Shown piece by piece: positions 1 to 6,120 of a stretch of DNA of 10,974 nucleotides. The notes beneath the pieces are model-generated. The model was not told the origin of the DNA, did no database searches, and worked only from the letters and a program-made list of their open reading frames with translations. This DNA comes from Lachnospiraceae bacterium (GTDB taxonomy: Bacteria; Bacillota_A; Clostridia; Lachnospirales; Lachnospiraceae): contig JAFQDI010000271.1 in the NCBI GenBank assembly GCA_017416055.1, positions 1 through 10,974 on the forward strand. The letters are read 5' to 3'. Position numbers and translations under genes: made by a program. Positions within the stretch are counted from its first letter, which is position 1; every line of letters starts with the position of its first letter.

Positions 1-30
1 AAAACCAGCAATTTCAAAGAAATTTAGACT

Positions 31-39
31 ATTATAGCA
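31..39 (-). promoter_or_regulatory. Possible extended -10 promoter reading off the left edge
   Basis: On the minus strand this reads TGCTATAAT, a perfect -10 hexamer with the TGn extension. No good -35 lies 16-18 bases upstream, which extended -10 promoters can tolerate. A 6-bp inverted repeat (AATTTC-AAA-GAAATT, plus strand 10-24) falls where transcription would begin and could be an operator. The rest of 1-136 is AT-rich with no gene; it contains two copies of GGAATTTAAT (100-109 and 119-128). The gene it would serve lies outside the window. Confidence 0.35.
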
Positions 40-136
40 TGAATATGAGCAAAAGGCACTTTAAAAATTCAATGAAAACAAAGAATTTTAAAGGGGTGTG
101 GAATTTAATCCTACAAACGGAATTTAATTTTTCAAT

Positions 137-883
137 TTACCAGTCATACCAGTGAGTTTCCGGAGTGCTCTTTCTATACTCGGTCTTATCGAAAGCTACA
201 TCGTATCTTACACTATAAACCGCCCCCGGTATCCCGTCCTCCAATACACTGATGCATTTTCCAATCCAATCGACATGTCCGGTCAGATCCCCATCGCCGT
301 ACTCCAGAATCGTTCTGGTATCTTCCTGATAATAATCGATCAGTAACGTGCGGTGCAGTAATCCGATTTCCGCCACTCTGGCCTCCTCCGGAATCACGCC
401 AGCCAGATACCTTTTCATCTGCTCATAGGGAATTACCGTATATTTATCCGCCCCTATTTTCAGATATTCCCGCATTTCGGCAGTCTCGAAAATAGTCTTC
501 CCCAGCTCTATTTCTGCGTCCGTCAGAATAAGTTCCGGAAGATCTTCCAATATCTCCTCCTTGCTGAGTTCCGTATCCGTAAACTTGGTCGAGCGAAAAT
601 GCGTCTTAGTATAATACCAACAACCACCAAACACAATCACCGCTGTCAGTGCACAGGCAACAATCAGTTTTATTTTTGTCCTGCGCTTCTGTCGGTAGAT
701 CATCTCCACACATTCATATGCTTCCTGACTCGGTGTAATTTCCATCGGCTCGCACATGTCTTTTACCAGTGCAGCACACTCACTGCAGAACTCAATGTGT
801 TCTTCAATTAATCGATTGCTCTCCTCAGAGGTCAATCCATCCGCATACAGCGGCAACAAATCGCGAATAATCTCACACTTCAT
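137..883 (-). CDS. Membrane-anchored zinc-type anti-sigma factor
   Basis: This 248-residue protein very likely holds the ECF sigma factor encoded just upstream inactive at the membrane. Residues 1-45 form a short anti-sigma zinc-finger domain: Cys3 followed by H29-x3-C33-x2-C36, the ZAS/zf-HC2 signature, within the MKCEIIRDLLPLYADG-type start common in clostridial anti-sigma factors. A single membrane helix spans about 71-91, preceded by a basic stretch (RQKRRTK), giving a cytoplasmic N-terminus and an external C-terminal domain of about 155 residues. I do not recognise that external domain; it is acidic and probably senses the signal or is processed by proteases. The ATG overlaps the sigma stop codon as ATGA, and GGAGGGAG lies just upstream, so the two are translationally coupled. 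The fold assignment is family knowledge; the partner is inferred from adjacency. Confidence 0.85.
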   Translation of the reverse strand: MKCEIIRDLLPLYADGLTSEESNRLIEEHIEFCSECAALVKDMCEPMEITPSQEAYECVEMIYRQKRRTKIKLIVACALTAVIVFGGCWYYTKTHFRSTKFTDTELSKEEILEDLPELILTDAEIELGKTIFETAEMREYLKIGADKYTVIPYEQMKRYLAGVIPEEARVAEIGLLHRTLLIDYYQEDTRTILEYGDGDLTGHVDWIGKCISVLEDGIPGAVYSVRYDVAFDKTEYRKSTPETHWYDW

Positions 884-1353
884 GCTTCTCCCTCCATTTC
901 TGACCGTATCCGGCTCTTCGTTCTAAAAAAATTTACCCGCGCCCAGTTTTCGCTTTTGCCCAAGGCAAGGCCGATGTCTCGGAAATTCATTCCCTCCAGA
1001 CGCATAATAAACACCTGTTTCTGTTCGGGCGTGACGCTATCCAACAGCTTAAGCACCTGTTCGGCTTCCGCCTTCTGTAAGTGAATCGATTCTGCTGATG
1101 GGGTAGCGATCCAGTTCGCTTCATCCAGACTCACAAACCGTTTCTTTCTTCGGCACTCACTGTAAAACAGATTCCTCGCGATGGTACAAAGCCAGGTGGA
1201 GGCTTTATACTTCGGATCGTACTGTTTAATGTGTTCTATCGCTTTGCAAAAAGCTTCCGCCGCCAAATCCTCCGCCAAGTCAGGATCCGCGCAAAGCGAT
1301 AGCAGATAGCCGTAGACAATCCGATAATTGTCTCTGTAAAATGCTTCCAGCAC
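880..1353 (-). CDS. ECF-family RNA polymerase sigma factor
   Basis: A 157-residue sigma-70 family protein with only regions 2 and 4, as in the extracytoplasmic function group. Region 2 covers roughly residues 3-72 (FYRDNYRIVYGYLLS, then DLAEDLAAEAF, STWLCTIARNLFYSECRRKKR). Region 4 covers about 98-152 (LDSVTPEQKQVFIMRLEG, then the helix-turn-helix FRDIGLALGKSENWARV). It directs RNA polymerase to stress or envelope promoters once released by the anti-sigma factor whose gene overlaps its 3' end by 4 bases. Start choice: an in-frame GTG at 1360-1362 sits only one base after the AGGAGG at 1364-1369, too close for initiation. The GTG at 1351-1353 is 10 bases downstream and is preferred. Neighbouring thiI is separated by a terminator, so this is its own transcription unit. 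The exact ECF subgroup is not determined. Confidence 0.88.
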   Translation of the reverse strand: MLEAFYRDNYRIVYGYLLSLCADPDLAEDLAAEAFCKAIEHIKQYDPKYKASTWLCTIARNLFYSECRRKKRFVSLDEANWIATPSAESIHLQKAEAEQVLKLLDSVTPEQKQVFIMRLEGMNFRDIGLALGKSENWARVNFFRTKSRIRSEMEGEA

Positions 1354-1388
1354 GATTCCCACACCTCCTTTGGTTTTGTTCTATTGGT

Positions 1389-1416
1389 TATACGCAAAAA
1401 GGTGAGATTTGTTACA
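1389..1416 (-). promoter_or_regulatory. ECF-type autoregulatory promoter of the sigma/anti-sigma operon
   Basis: The minus strand reads TGTAAC, 16 bases, then CGTATA. ECF sigma factors such as SigW typically use an AAC-containing -35 and a CGT-containing -10 about 16 bases apart. Transcription would begin near 1382, leaving a leader of about 30 bases with the AGGAGG. It lies between the thiI terminator and the sigma gene, as expected for self-activation. A sigma-A reading (TTGTAA, 19 bases, TATAAC) fits less well. Confidence 0.6.
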
Positions 1417-1420
1417 AATT

Positions 1421-1460
1421 TATAAAAACAAAATAGCATGACTTGGGCCACGCTATTTTG
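1421..1460 (-). terminator. Rho-independent terminator after thiI
   Basis: On the minus strand CAAAATAGC pairs perfectly with GCTATTTTG, extended by GTG/CAT including one G-U pair, around an 8-base loop. TTTTTATAAATTT follows. It begins 12 bases after the thiI stop codon and ends just before the ECF-type promoter, separating the two operons. Confidence 0.8.
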
Positions 1461-1472
1461 AATCCACCGTAT

Positions 1473-2657
1473 TTAGGCTTGCACCTCAATTACCTCCCGG
1501 GTATCCAGCGCCCTTTCCATCATCTCATCGATCTTCTCCGCCAGATTTTCCTCTGACTTTGCGATTGCCTTCACGATAGGCTTCGTCACGGGATGCTTTG
1601 CCACAAAGATGGTGCAGCAGTCCTCATAAGGCAGGATAGAAGTCTCAAAGGTGTTGATCTTCTTCGCGATCTTCACAATGTCGTCCTTGTCGAAGGCGAT
1701 CAGCGGACGGTATACAGGGAGTTTGCAGACCTCGTTGGTCACCGCAAGACTCTGAATGGTCTGGGATGCCACCTGGCCGAGGCTCTCGCCGGTGATCAGT
1801 CCAAGACTTCCGGACTCCTCCGCGATTTTTTCAGCAATACGCATCATATAGCGGCGCATGATGATAGTCAACTCATCATGAGGACACTGATCGTAAATAT
1901 AAAGCTGAATCTCGGTAAAGTTGATCACGTGAAGACGGATCGGACCAGTGTAGACAGACACCAGTTTCGCCAGATCAACCACTTTCTCCTTCGCACGCTC
2001 GCTGGTGTAGGGCGGTGCATGAAAATACACTGCGTCCAGCGTCACACCGCGCTTCGCGATCATATAACCGGCCACAGGACTGTCGATTCCGCCAGAGAGA
2101 AGCAGCGTCGCCTTTCCTGCGGTTCCCGCGGGCATACCTCCCTGGCCGGGGATTGTTTTCGAATAAATATTGACTAATGTGGGGCGCAGCTCCACATTGA
2201 TCTTCACCTGCGGATCATGCACATCCACCTTTGTCTCGGGGAATGCCTCCAAAATCGCCTCACCGAGAGCTGCATTCACATCGTTGGACTCCATGGGGAA
2301 GGATTTGTCCACGCGGCGACAGAACATTTTGAACGTGAAGTTTTTGTCCGGATACTCCTTTTCCACGTGGGCAAGCACTTCCTTTTTCAGCTCCTCGAAG
2401 TTCATCTTCGGCTTCTGCACAATGGGGCAGATCGCCACAATACCGAAAATCTTCTTCAGACAATCCACCGTCTCTTCGTAATCAAAGTGTGCCTCCGCCT
2501 TCACATAGACGCGGCCGGACTCTTTGAACACCTTAAACTGTCCATCAATCTTATACAATGCCTGACGCATCTGGCGTACCAGCGCATCCTCAAACAGGTA
2601 ACGGTTCTTTCCCTTGATGGCGATCTCCGCATACTTGATCAAAAACACCTGAACCAT
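1473..2657 (-). CDS. thiI: tRNA 4-thiouridine sulfurtransferase ThiI
   Basis: ThiI adenylates U8 of tRNA and transfers sulfur to give 4-thiouridine; in many bacteria it also supplies sulfur for the thiazole of thiamine. The 394-residue protein has the ferredoxin-like and THUMP RNA-binding region at about 1-170 (opening LIKYAEIAIKGKNR), then a PP-loop ATP pyrophosphatase domain with SGGIDS at 188-193. A Cys-Cys pair at 347-348 (LPYEDCC) sits where the catalytic cysteine of the family is expected. The C-terminal rhodanese domain found in E. coli ThiI is absent, as usual in Gram-positive bacteria, where a dedicated cysteine desulfurase delivers the persulfide directly. Such a gene lies 75 bases upstream on the same strand, matching the nifZ-thiI pairing known from Bacillus subtilis. 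It is the last gene of the rsmE operon. The ATG is preceded by AAAGAGGAAATT. Confidence 0.96.
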   Translation of the reverse strand: MVQVFLIKYAEIAIKGKNRYLFEDALVRQMRQALYKIDGQFKVFKESGRVYVKAEAHFDYEETVDCLKKIFGIVAICPIVQKPKMNFEELKKEVLAHVEKEYPDKNFTFKMFCRRVDKSFPMESNDVNAALGEAILEAFPETKVDVHDPQVKINVELRPTLVNIYSKTIPGQGGMPAGTAGKATLLLSGGIDSPVAGYMIAKRGVTLDAVYFHAPPYTSERAKEKVVDLAKLVSVYTGPIRLHVINFTEIQLYIYDQCPHDELTIIMRRYMMRIAEKIAEESGSLGLITGESLGQVASQTIQSLAVTNEVCKLPVYRPLIAFDKDDIVKIAKKINTFETSILPYEDCCTIFVAKHPVTKPIVKAIAKSEENLAEKIDEMMERALDTREVIEVQA

Positions 2658-2732
2658 AATTTCCTCTTTCCTCCGCCCATCCGGCGGAATCGTATCTCTA
2701 ACGTATTTCTCGCTTTTTCAGTACTCAATCAC

Positions 2733-3887
2733 TTACATCCGCCGGTATCTCCGAAGCACCGGCAATAATTCTCTCAGACAATCCACCGCATAATGAATCT
2801 CCTCCTCGGTGGTAAACACACTGAAACTGAATCTCAACGTGGAATCCAAATACTGCTTTTCCACTCCAATCCCCTGCAGTGTTCCACTGACCGCCGGATG
2901 ATTGGACGAGCAAGCCGATCCCGATGAAACATATACACGTCTGTCTTCAAGGGAATGAAGAAGCACTTCGCTGCGAATGCCGGCAAAGCTGACGCTCACA
3001 ATATGCGGCGCACTGTCCCGTCCGGTCAATCCGTTCACCTTTGTCCCTTCAAGCGTTTCCACTTCCCGGATAAACAATTCTTTTATCCGATATAAATGAT
3101 CGATTTTTTCTTCAAACCGGGTATAACTGTCCACCGCCGCCACGCCGAGCCCCGCTACGCCGGGCACATTGTCCGTACCGGAGCGCATATTGTTCTGCTG
3201 GCCGCCTCCGTAGAGCAGGGGACGCACCTTCGCTCCCTCGCGGATGTACAAAAATCCGGTTCCTTTCGGTCCGTGAATCTTGTGTCCGCTGACGCTCAAC
3301 AAATCAATCCCCATCCGCTGGGGATAGATTCGAAATTTACCGTAGGCCTGGATCGCATCCACATGAAACAATGCGTGGGGCACTTTCTTTTTGATCAGGG
3401 TTCCAATCTCCGCGATGGGATTTACCGATCCGATCTCATTGTTCACATACATCGCAGACACAAGGATCGTCTCATCGTCCAGTATCTTCTCCAGCTCAGG
3501 AAGGCGCACGTGTCCGTGCTCATCCACCGGCACATAGGAGACGCGAAATCCCTCATTCTCCAAAAATCCAAATACATTGTACACCGAGGCATGCTCGATC
3601 GTGGTCGTGACAATATGATTGCCGCGGCGTCGATTCGCCATCGCCGCACCGATGATCGCCATATTGTTCGACTCAGTACCGCCGGAGGTGAAGTAAATCT
3701 CCTTCATCTGAGCCTTCAGCGTCTTCGCGATATCCATTCTGGCAATCTTGATATAACTTTCCGCCTCAAATCCTTTTCGGTGAAGAGAAGACGGATTTCC
3801 GTAATCCTCGGTCATCGCCTTTACAACGATCTCCCGCACCGAATCTGTCACCTTCGTTGTGGCCGAATTGTCCAAATATGCTTCCAT
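2733..3887 (-). CDS. Cysteine desulfurase (class V aminotransferase, NifS/IscS-like)
   Basis: A pyridoxal-phosphate enzyme that removes sulfur from cysteine, giving alanine and an enzyme-bound persulfide. The 384-residue protein is full length and shows the family marks: YLDNSATTKV at the N-terminus, TSGGTESNN at 67-75, His99 (IEHA) stacking on the cofactor, Asp177 (HVDAIQ), the Schiff-base lysine Lys203 in SGHKIHGPKG, and the active-site cysteine Cys326 in SSGSACSSNH. The SGSAC loop places it in group I with IscS and NifS. It lies directly upstream of a ThiI lacking a rhodanese domain, so its main job is probably sulfur supply for tRNA thiolation rather than general iron-sulfur assembly; no iscU-like scaffold gene is nearby. 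A 52-base gap separates it from rsmE; GTGAGGAT precedes the ATG. The ortholog-level name (nifZ versus nifS or iscS) cannot be fixed from sequence alone. Confidence 0.94.
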   Translation of the reverse strand: MEAYLDNSATTKVTDSVREIVVKAMTEDYGNPSSLHRKGFEAESYIKIARMDIAKTLKAQMKEIYFTSGGTESNNMAIIGAAMANRRRGNHIVTTTIEHASVYNVFGFLENEGFRVSYVPVDEHGHVRLPELEKILDDETILVSAMYVNNEIGSVNPIAEIGTLIKKKVPHALFHVDAIQAYGKFRIYPQRMGIDLLSVSGHKIHGPKGTGFLYIREGAKVRPLLYGGGQQNNMRSGTDNVPGVAGLGVAAVDSYTRFEEKIDHLYRIKELFIREVETLEGTKVNGLTGRDSAPHIVSVSFAGIRSEVLLHSLEDRRVYVSSGSACSSNHPAVSGTLQGIGVEKQYLDSTLRFSFSVFTTEEEIHYAVDCLRELLPVLRRYRRM

Positions 3888-3939
3888 GATTTATCCTCAC
3901 CCGGCGCATTCGCGCTTTTTCTCTTTTCTATCCCAGGGA

Positions 3940-4677
3940 TCAGGGTTCCAATACATACCCCAGCATCGACAACACACACATTCCTGCGGTCTCTGTCCGA
4001 AGAATCCGTCGACCCAAGGTGATGGGCACAAACCCAACCGCGCTCGCGGCCTCGACCTCCTCCTCAGAAAAGCCACCCTCCGGTCCGATGAACACTGCCA
4101 CCGTCGCTCCCGGCCAAATCTCACCAATACATCTGCGGGTAAATGCCATTCCTTCCGCGTTCTCGTAGGGCATCAGTTTTACATCATACTTCTCTGCCTC
4201 GGCAAGTGCTTTCTTAAAGCTGATCACCGGACAAACTTCCGGAATCAATGTCCGCTTCGACTGCTTCGCAGCCGCCTCGGCGATTCCATTCCAACGCTTC
4301 ACTTTTCCATCCGCTTTCTTCTCGTCCAGTTTCACCACCGCACGGCTGGTCGCCACCGGCACGATGCCACTCACACCCAGCTCCGTATTCTTCTGAATGA
4401 TCAGCTCCATCTTATCGCTCTTTGGCAGCCCCTGAAACAGGGTCACTCTGACCGGGAGTTCGGTACTCTCCACCCGATTTCCCATCAGGCGAACGATTAC
4501 CTGATCACTGCTGATCTCACCGATCTCCCCCTCATAGCAGGCTCCGAGACCGTCTGCAATGCGAACCGCCTCGCCCGGCTTCATCCGAAGCACATTGCGG
4601 ATATGGTTCACATCCGGTCCAATGATCGTCGCCTGATGTTCTTCAATATTGTCCGGGGTCGTGTAAAACTGGTACAT
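3940..4677 (-). CDS. rsmE: 16S rRNA m3U1498 methyltransferase RsmE
   Basis: RsmE methylates N3 of U1498 in 16S rRNA of the 30S subunit using S-adenosylmethionine. The 245-residue protein has a PUA-like N-terminal RNA-binding part (HIRNVLRMKPG at 25-35) and a SPOUT knotted methyltransferase domain. Conserved segments are KSDKMELIIQKNTELG (86-101), KRWNGIAEAAAKQSKR (117-132), the SAM-binding GPEGGFSEEE (198-207) and LGRRILRTETA (221-231). In many Firmicutes this gene follows dnaJ and prmA directly; here it is separated from prmA by the accessory block at 4790-7150 and has its own promoter. It leads an operon with the cysteine desulfurase and thiI. The ATG has AAGGAGA 7 bases upstream, within a possible hairpin. 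Confidence 0.95.
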   Translation of the reverse strand: MYQFYTTPDNIEEHQATIIGPDVNHIRNVLRMKPGEAVRIADGLGACYEGEIGEISSDQVIVRLMGNRVESTELPVRVTLFQGLPKSDKMELIIQKNTELGVSGIVPVATSRAVVKLDEKKADGKVKRWNGIAEAAAKQSKRTLIPEVCPVISFKKALAEAEKYDVKLMPYENAEGMAFTRRCIGEIWPGATVAVFIGPEGGFSEEEVEAASAVGFVPITLGRRILRTETAGMCVLSMLGYVLEP

Positions 4678-4683
4678 GCACCT

Positions 4684-4705
4684 TCTCCTTCGGCAAAAAA
4701 GGAGA
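4684..4705 (-). promoter_or_regulatory. Leader hairpin that could mask the rsmE ribosome binding site
   Basis: In the rsmE leader, TCTCCTT is followed by an 8-base loop (TTTTGCCG) and the perfectly complementary AAGGAGA, which is itself the Shine-Dalgarno sequence ending 6 bases before the ATG. The 7-bp stem could limit initiation or act as a temperature- or protein-responsive switch. Polypurine ribosome binding sites can pair with pyrimidine runs by chance, so a regulatory role is inference. Confidence 0.4.
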
Positions 4706-4749
4706 CTGATTTTTAAACCTTTTCTGCCAGTGTAAACTGATAATTTTTT

Positions 4750-4778
4750 ATTATAACACAGATCAGCAAAAAATGCAA
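4750..4778 (-). promoter_or_regulatory. Sigma-A promoter of the rsmE-desulfurase-thiI operon
   Basis: The minus strand has TTGCAT at 4778-4773, a 17-base spacer, and a perfect TATAAT at 4755-4750. This is 4 of 6 and 6 of 6 against consensus. Transcription would start near 4743, leaving a leader of about 65 bases before rsmE. The site lies in the AT-rich gap after the small membrane protein gene, so rsmE need not depend on the dnaK operon. Confidence 0.75.
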
Positions 4779-4789
4779 TTTGTTTACTC

Positions 4790-5197
4790 TCACTTCATTA
4801 ATTCATCGGTCAAACGTATGATTTCAGGCGCAATTTTCTCACGCTCTCGCCTTACCACGTACAGATAAAAGGGATATGCGAGACACACCAACACAATGCC
4901 GATGATTCCGATCCCGACTCCAAACAAGAGAGCCATCTCTTCGTAGGCTCCCAGTATTTTAGAAAAATCCGACATCGTCAGGCTCATCCCTGCCCCCAAA
5001 ACTAATGCCCCGATGATACCCATCGCCAATGAAGCCGTCGTCGCTTTCTGCATGACACCCGCATCCAGACGGCGAAGTTGTGTCATCTTATCTTCCCGCT
5101 CTTCAGGAGCAGTGTATTTCTTTCGTATTGCTTTGATCTCCTCCTGCTGCTTTGCAGAGTACGTATAGTGAAAGGTTTCTTTTTCTTTGTTATCCAT
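4790..5197 (-). CDS. Small two-helix membrane protein of unknown function
   Basis: A 135-residue protein I cannot assign a function. Residues 1-50 are charged and hydrophilic, probably helical (SAKQQEEIKAIRKKYTAPEE). Two membrane helices follow at about 53-75 and 89-115, and a charged tail ends REREKIAPEIIRLTDELMK. Both termini would lie on the same side, probably cytoplasmic. Similar hypothetical proteins are, from general recollection, frequent in Lachnospiraceae. Its ATG overlaps the last 8 bases of the upstream membrane gene, and GGAG of its ribosome binding site lies inside that gene, which indicates translational coupling and a joint role. It is the last gene before the rsmE promoter; no clear terminator follows. 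Confidence 0.75.
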   Translation of the reverse strand: MDNKEKETFHYTYSAKQQEEIKAIRKKYTAPEEREDKMTQLRRLDAGVMQKATTASLAMGIIGALVLGAGMSLTMSDFSKILGAYEEMALLFGVGIGIIGIVLVCLAYPFYLYVVRREREKIAPEIIRLTDELMK

Positions 5198-5642
5198 TTT
5201 TGTGCTCCTTCGCTGTATTCAACTGCTTAATCTTTTTTGTTCCCTGTGCGATCATATAGATGGCCATTGCGATGACAAACGCCGAAATCACCGCGCCGGA
5301 CGCTGCCAGCATGATTCTGCGTGTCGTCATATCCATCTTTTCGCTACCGAACGTGGTGAGCATCGTTGACTCCAGTGTGAGCATCGAGACGCACGCCGCA
5401 GCCAGACTGATCGCTTTGGATGCCGAATAGACCGGACTGTTATATTTGCGATACCTGATCACGTTGATGATCGCCATCGTGAGCGCCCCGAAGGTGTACG
5501 CCGCCATCGCGATGGTGGTGATCTCGTGGTGAATAAACGTTCTGTCCCAATACACCATGAAGAAAATGATCAGGGCAAGTGCCAGATTCATGATGAGAAA
5601 GATAATTCCGCAAACACGGTATTTTTTCAATTCCTCGCGCAT
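5190..5642 (-). CDS. 3' portion of the split membrane protein (possibly translated on its own)
   Basis: This 150-codon stretch starts at an ATG preceded by GGTGAGAG, so re-initiation after the upstream frame ends is possible. It encodes four predicted membrane helices at about 9-31, 40-62, 73-95 and 107-133, and ends in a basic, hydrophilic tail. The segment TTIAMAAYTFGALTMAIIN and the LTLESTMLTTFG segment look like well-kept family motifs, without stop codons or obvious decay. It overlaps the next gene by 8 bases. Function unknown. I think it is the C-terminal 60 percent of a larger protein. Confidence 0.6.
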   Translation of the reverse strand: MREELKKYRVCGIIFLIMNLALALIIFFMVYWDRTFIHHEITTIAMAAYTFGALTMAIINVIRYRKYNSPVYSASKAISLAAACVSMLTLESTMLTTFGSEKMDMTTRRIMLAASGAVISAFVIAMAIYMIAQGTKKIKQLNTAKEHKNG

Positions 5643-5655
5643 TCTCTCACCCGGT

Positions 5656-5958
5656 TTATGCTTTCGCGTATGCCGAACCAGAAAAAAAACGCATCACCGC
5701 AAGGGACAGATAGTAGCCTGCCAGCGAATAAAACCAAAAGGTGTAATGCCAAAAACCGAGTCCCAATTGAAATACCGCGTAGGCGGCGTTCCAGACGAGC
5801 GTTCCGTACAGCGATACATTCATGCGCAGGCTCGCGTCATCCTGCCAAAGTCTTGCGTATTTGTTTTCCTCTTTGAATGTTTTGATGAGTCGAACCAACT
5901 TCGGTGCCCTCATGCACCACACCGTCAATGTATAGGCGGCAAGATTTGTACTTGACAA
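5656..5958 (-). CDS. 5' portion of the split membrane protein
   Basis: One hundred codons from a TTG with no visible ribosome binding site. The segment WQDDASLRMNVSLYG and two hydrophobic stretches (about 47-67 and 70-92) are present. The last eight residues, SGSAYAKA, come from the shifted frame and are not expected to be native. It is unlikely to be expressed as a functional protein alone. See the pseudogene entry for the reconstruction. Confidence 0.45.
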   Translation of the reverse strand: MSSTNLAAYTLTVWCMRAPKLVRLIKTFKEENKYARLWQDDASLRMNVSLYGTLVWNAAYAVFQLGLGFWHYTFWFYSLAGYYLSLAVMRFFSGSAYAKA

Positions 5959-5986
5959 AAGACAAGATTTCCGCTAATCTATTTTC

Positions 5987-6002
5987 ATAGGTATATGCCT
6001 AT
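5987..6002. promoter_or_regulatory. Imperfect 16-bp palindrome between the split gene and the Rpn gene
   Basis: ATAGGTATATGCCTAT matches its own reverse complement at 14 of 16 positions. It lies between divergently oriented genes, just downstream of a plus-strand TTGACA (5952-5957) with a weak TAATCT 17 bases on. It could be a repressor site, or a chance AT-rich symmetry; nothing else supports it. Confidence 0.2.
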
Positions 6003-6034
6003 ATCTTATTCAATTCTTTTTTCACATTTGGCGC

Positions 6035-6063
6035 TTCAGCCATTTTTCATGCAAACCTAAAAT
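6035..6063 (+). promoter_or_regulatory. Weak candidate promoter of the Rpn-type gene
   Basis: TTCAGC, a 17-base spacer and TAAAAT (3 of 6 and 5 of 6 against consensus) would start transcription near 6070, about 50 bases before the preferred start codon. The alternative at 5952-5980 has a perfect TTGACA but a poor -10. Neither is strong. Confidence 0.25.
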
Positions 6064-6120
6064 AAGATGGCAGAGGCGACTGTTCCCATGGTGCCTTTGC
6101 TTGCGATGGGAGTGATGTGT

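Larger units (their letters stand above)
5190..5958 (-). pseudogene. Multi-pass membrane protein gene, frameshifted and apparently lacking its 5' end
   Basis: Two adjacent reading frames (5659-5958 and 5190-5642) read as one protein if a single base is removed from the run of eight A at 5682-5689 (T on the coding strand). The corrected frame passes through the join as MRFFLVRHTRKHKPGERMREELKKY and runs 255 codons to the stop at 5190. As read, the first frame ends in SGSAYAKA and stops. The joined product would have about six membrane helices. The 5' side is also abnormal: the frame is closed by a TAG at 5974-5976, the only early start is a TTG at 5956-5958, and no Shine-Dalgarno sequence precedes it. 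From general recollection, relatives carry further N-terminal residues. The gene abuts the Rpn-type element, which may have removed its beginning. A sequencing indel could explain the frameshift, but not the missing start. Confidence 0.7.

Noticed and set aside
100..128. Direct repeat GGAATTTAAT at 100-109 and 119-128 as an attachment site or regulator site
   Set aside because: Two 10-base AT-rich copies in an AT-rich spacer are weak evidence, and no mobile gene adjoins them.
3096..4022. Long plus-strand open frame of 308 codons opposite the cysteine desulfurase
   Set aside because: It lies antisense to a complete, motif-rich desulfurase gene, and its His/Arg-rich product matches nothing recognisable. 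It is a shadow frame.
6008..6052. Short minus-strand frame (MAEAPNVKKELNKI) upstream of the split membrane gene as its missing N-terminus or a leader peptide
   Set aside because: It has only 14 codons, is in a different frame from the membrane gene, is not hydrophobic and lacks a ribosome binding site.
6067..6120. Upstream ATG adding 18 residues to the Rpn-type protein
   Set aside because: There is no Shine-Dalgarno sequence before 6067, and the added residues do not resemble the family start, whereas 6121 has GGGAG at proper spacing.
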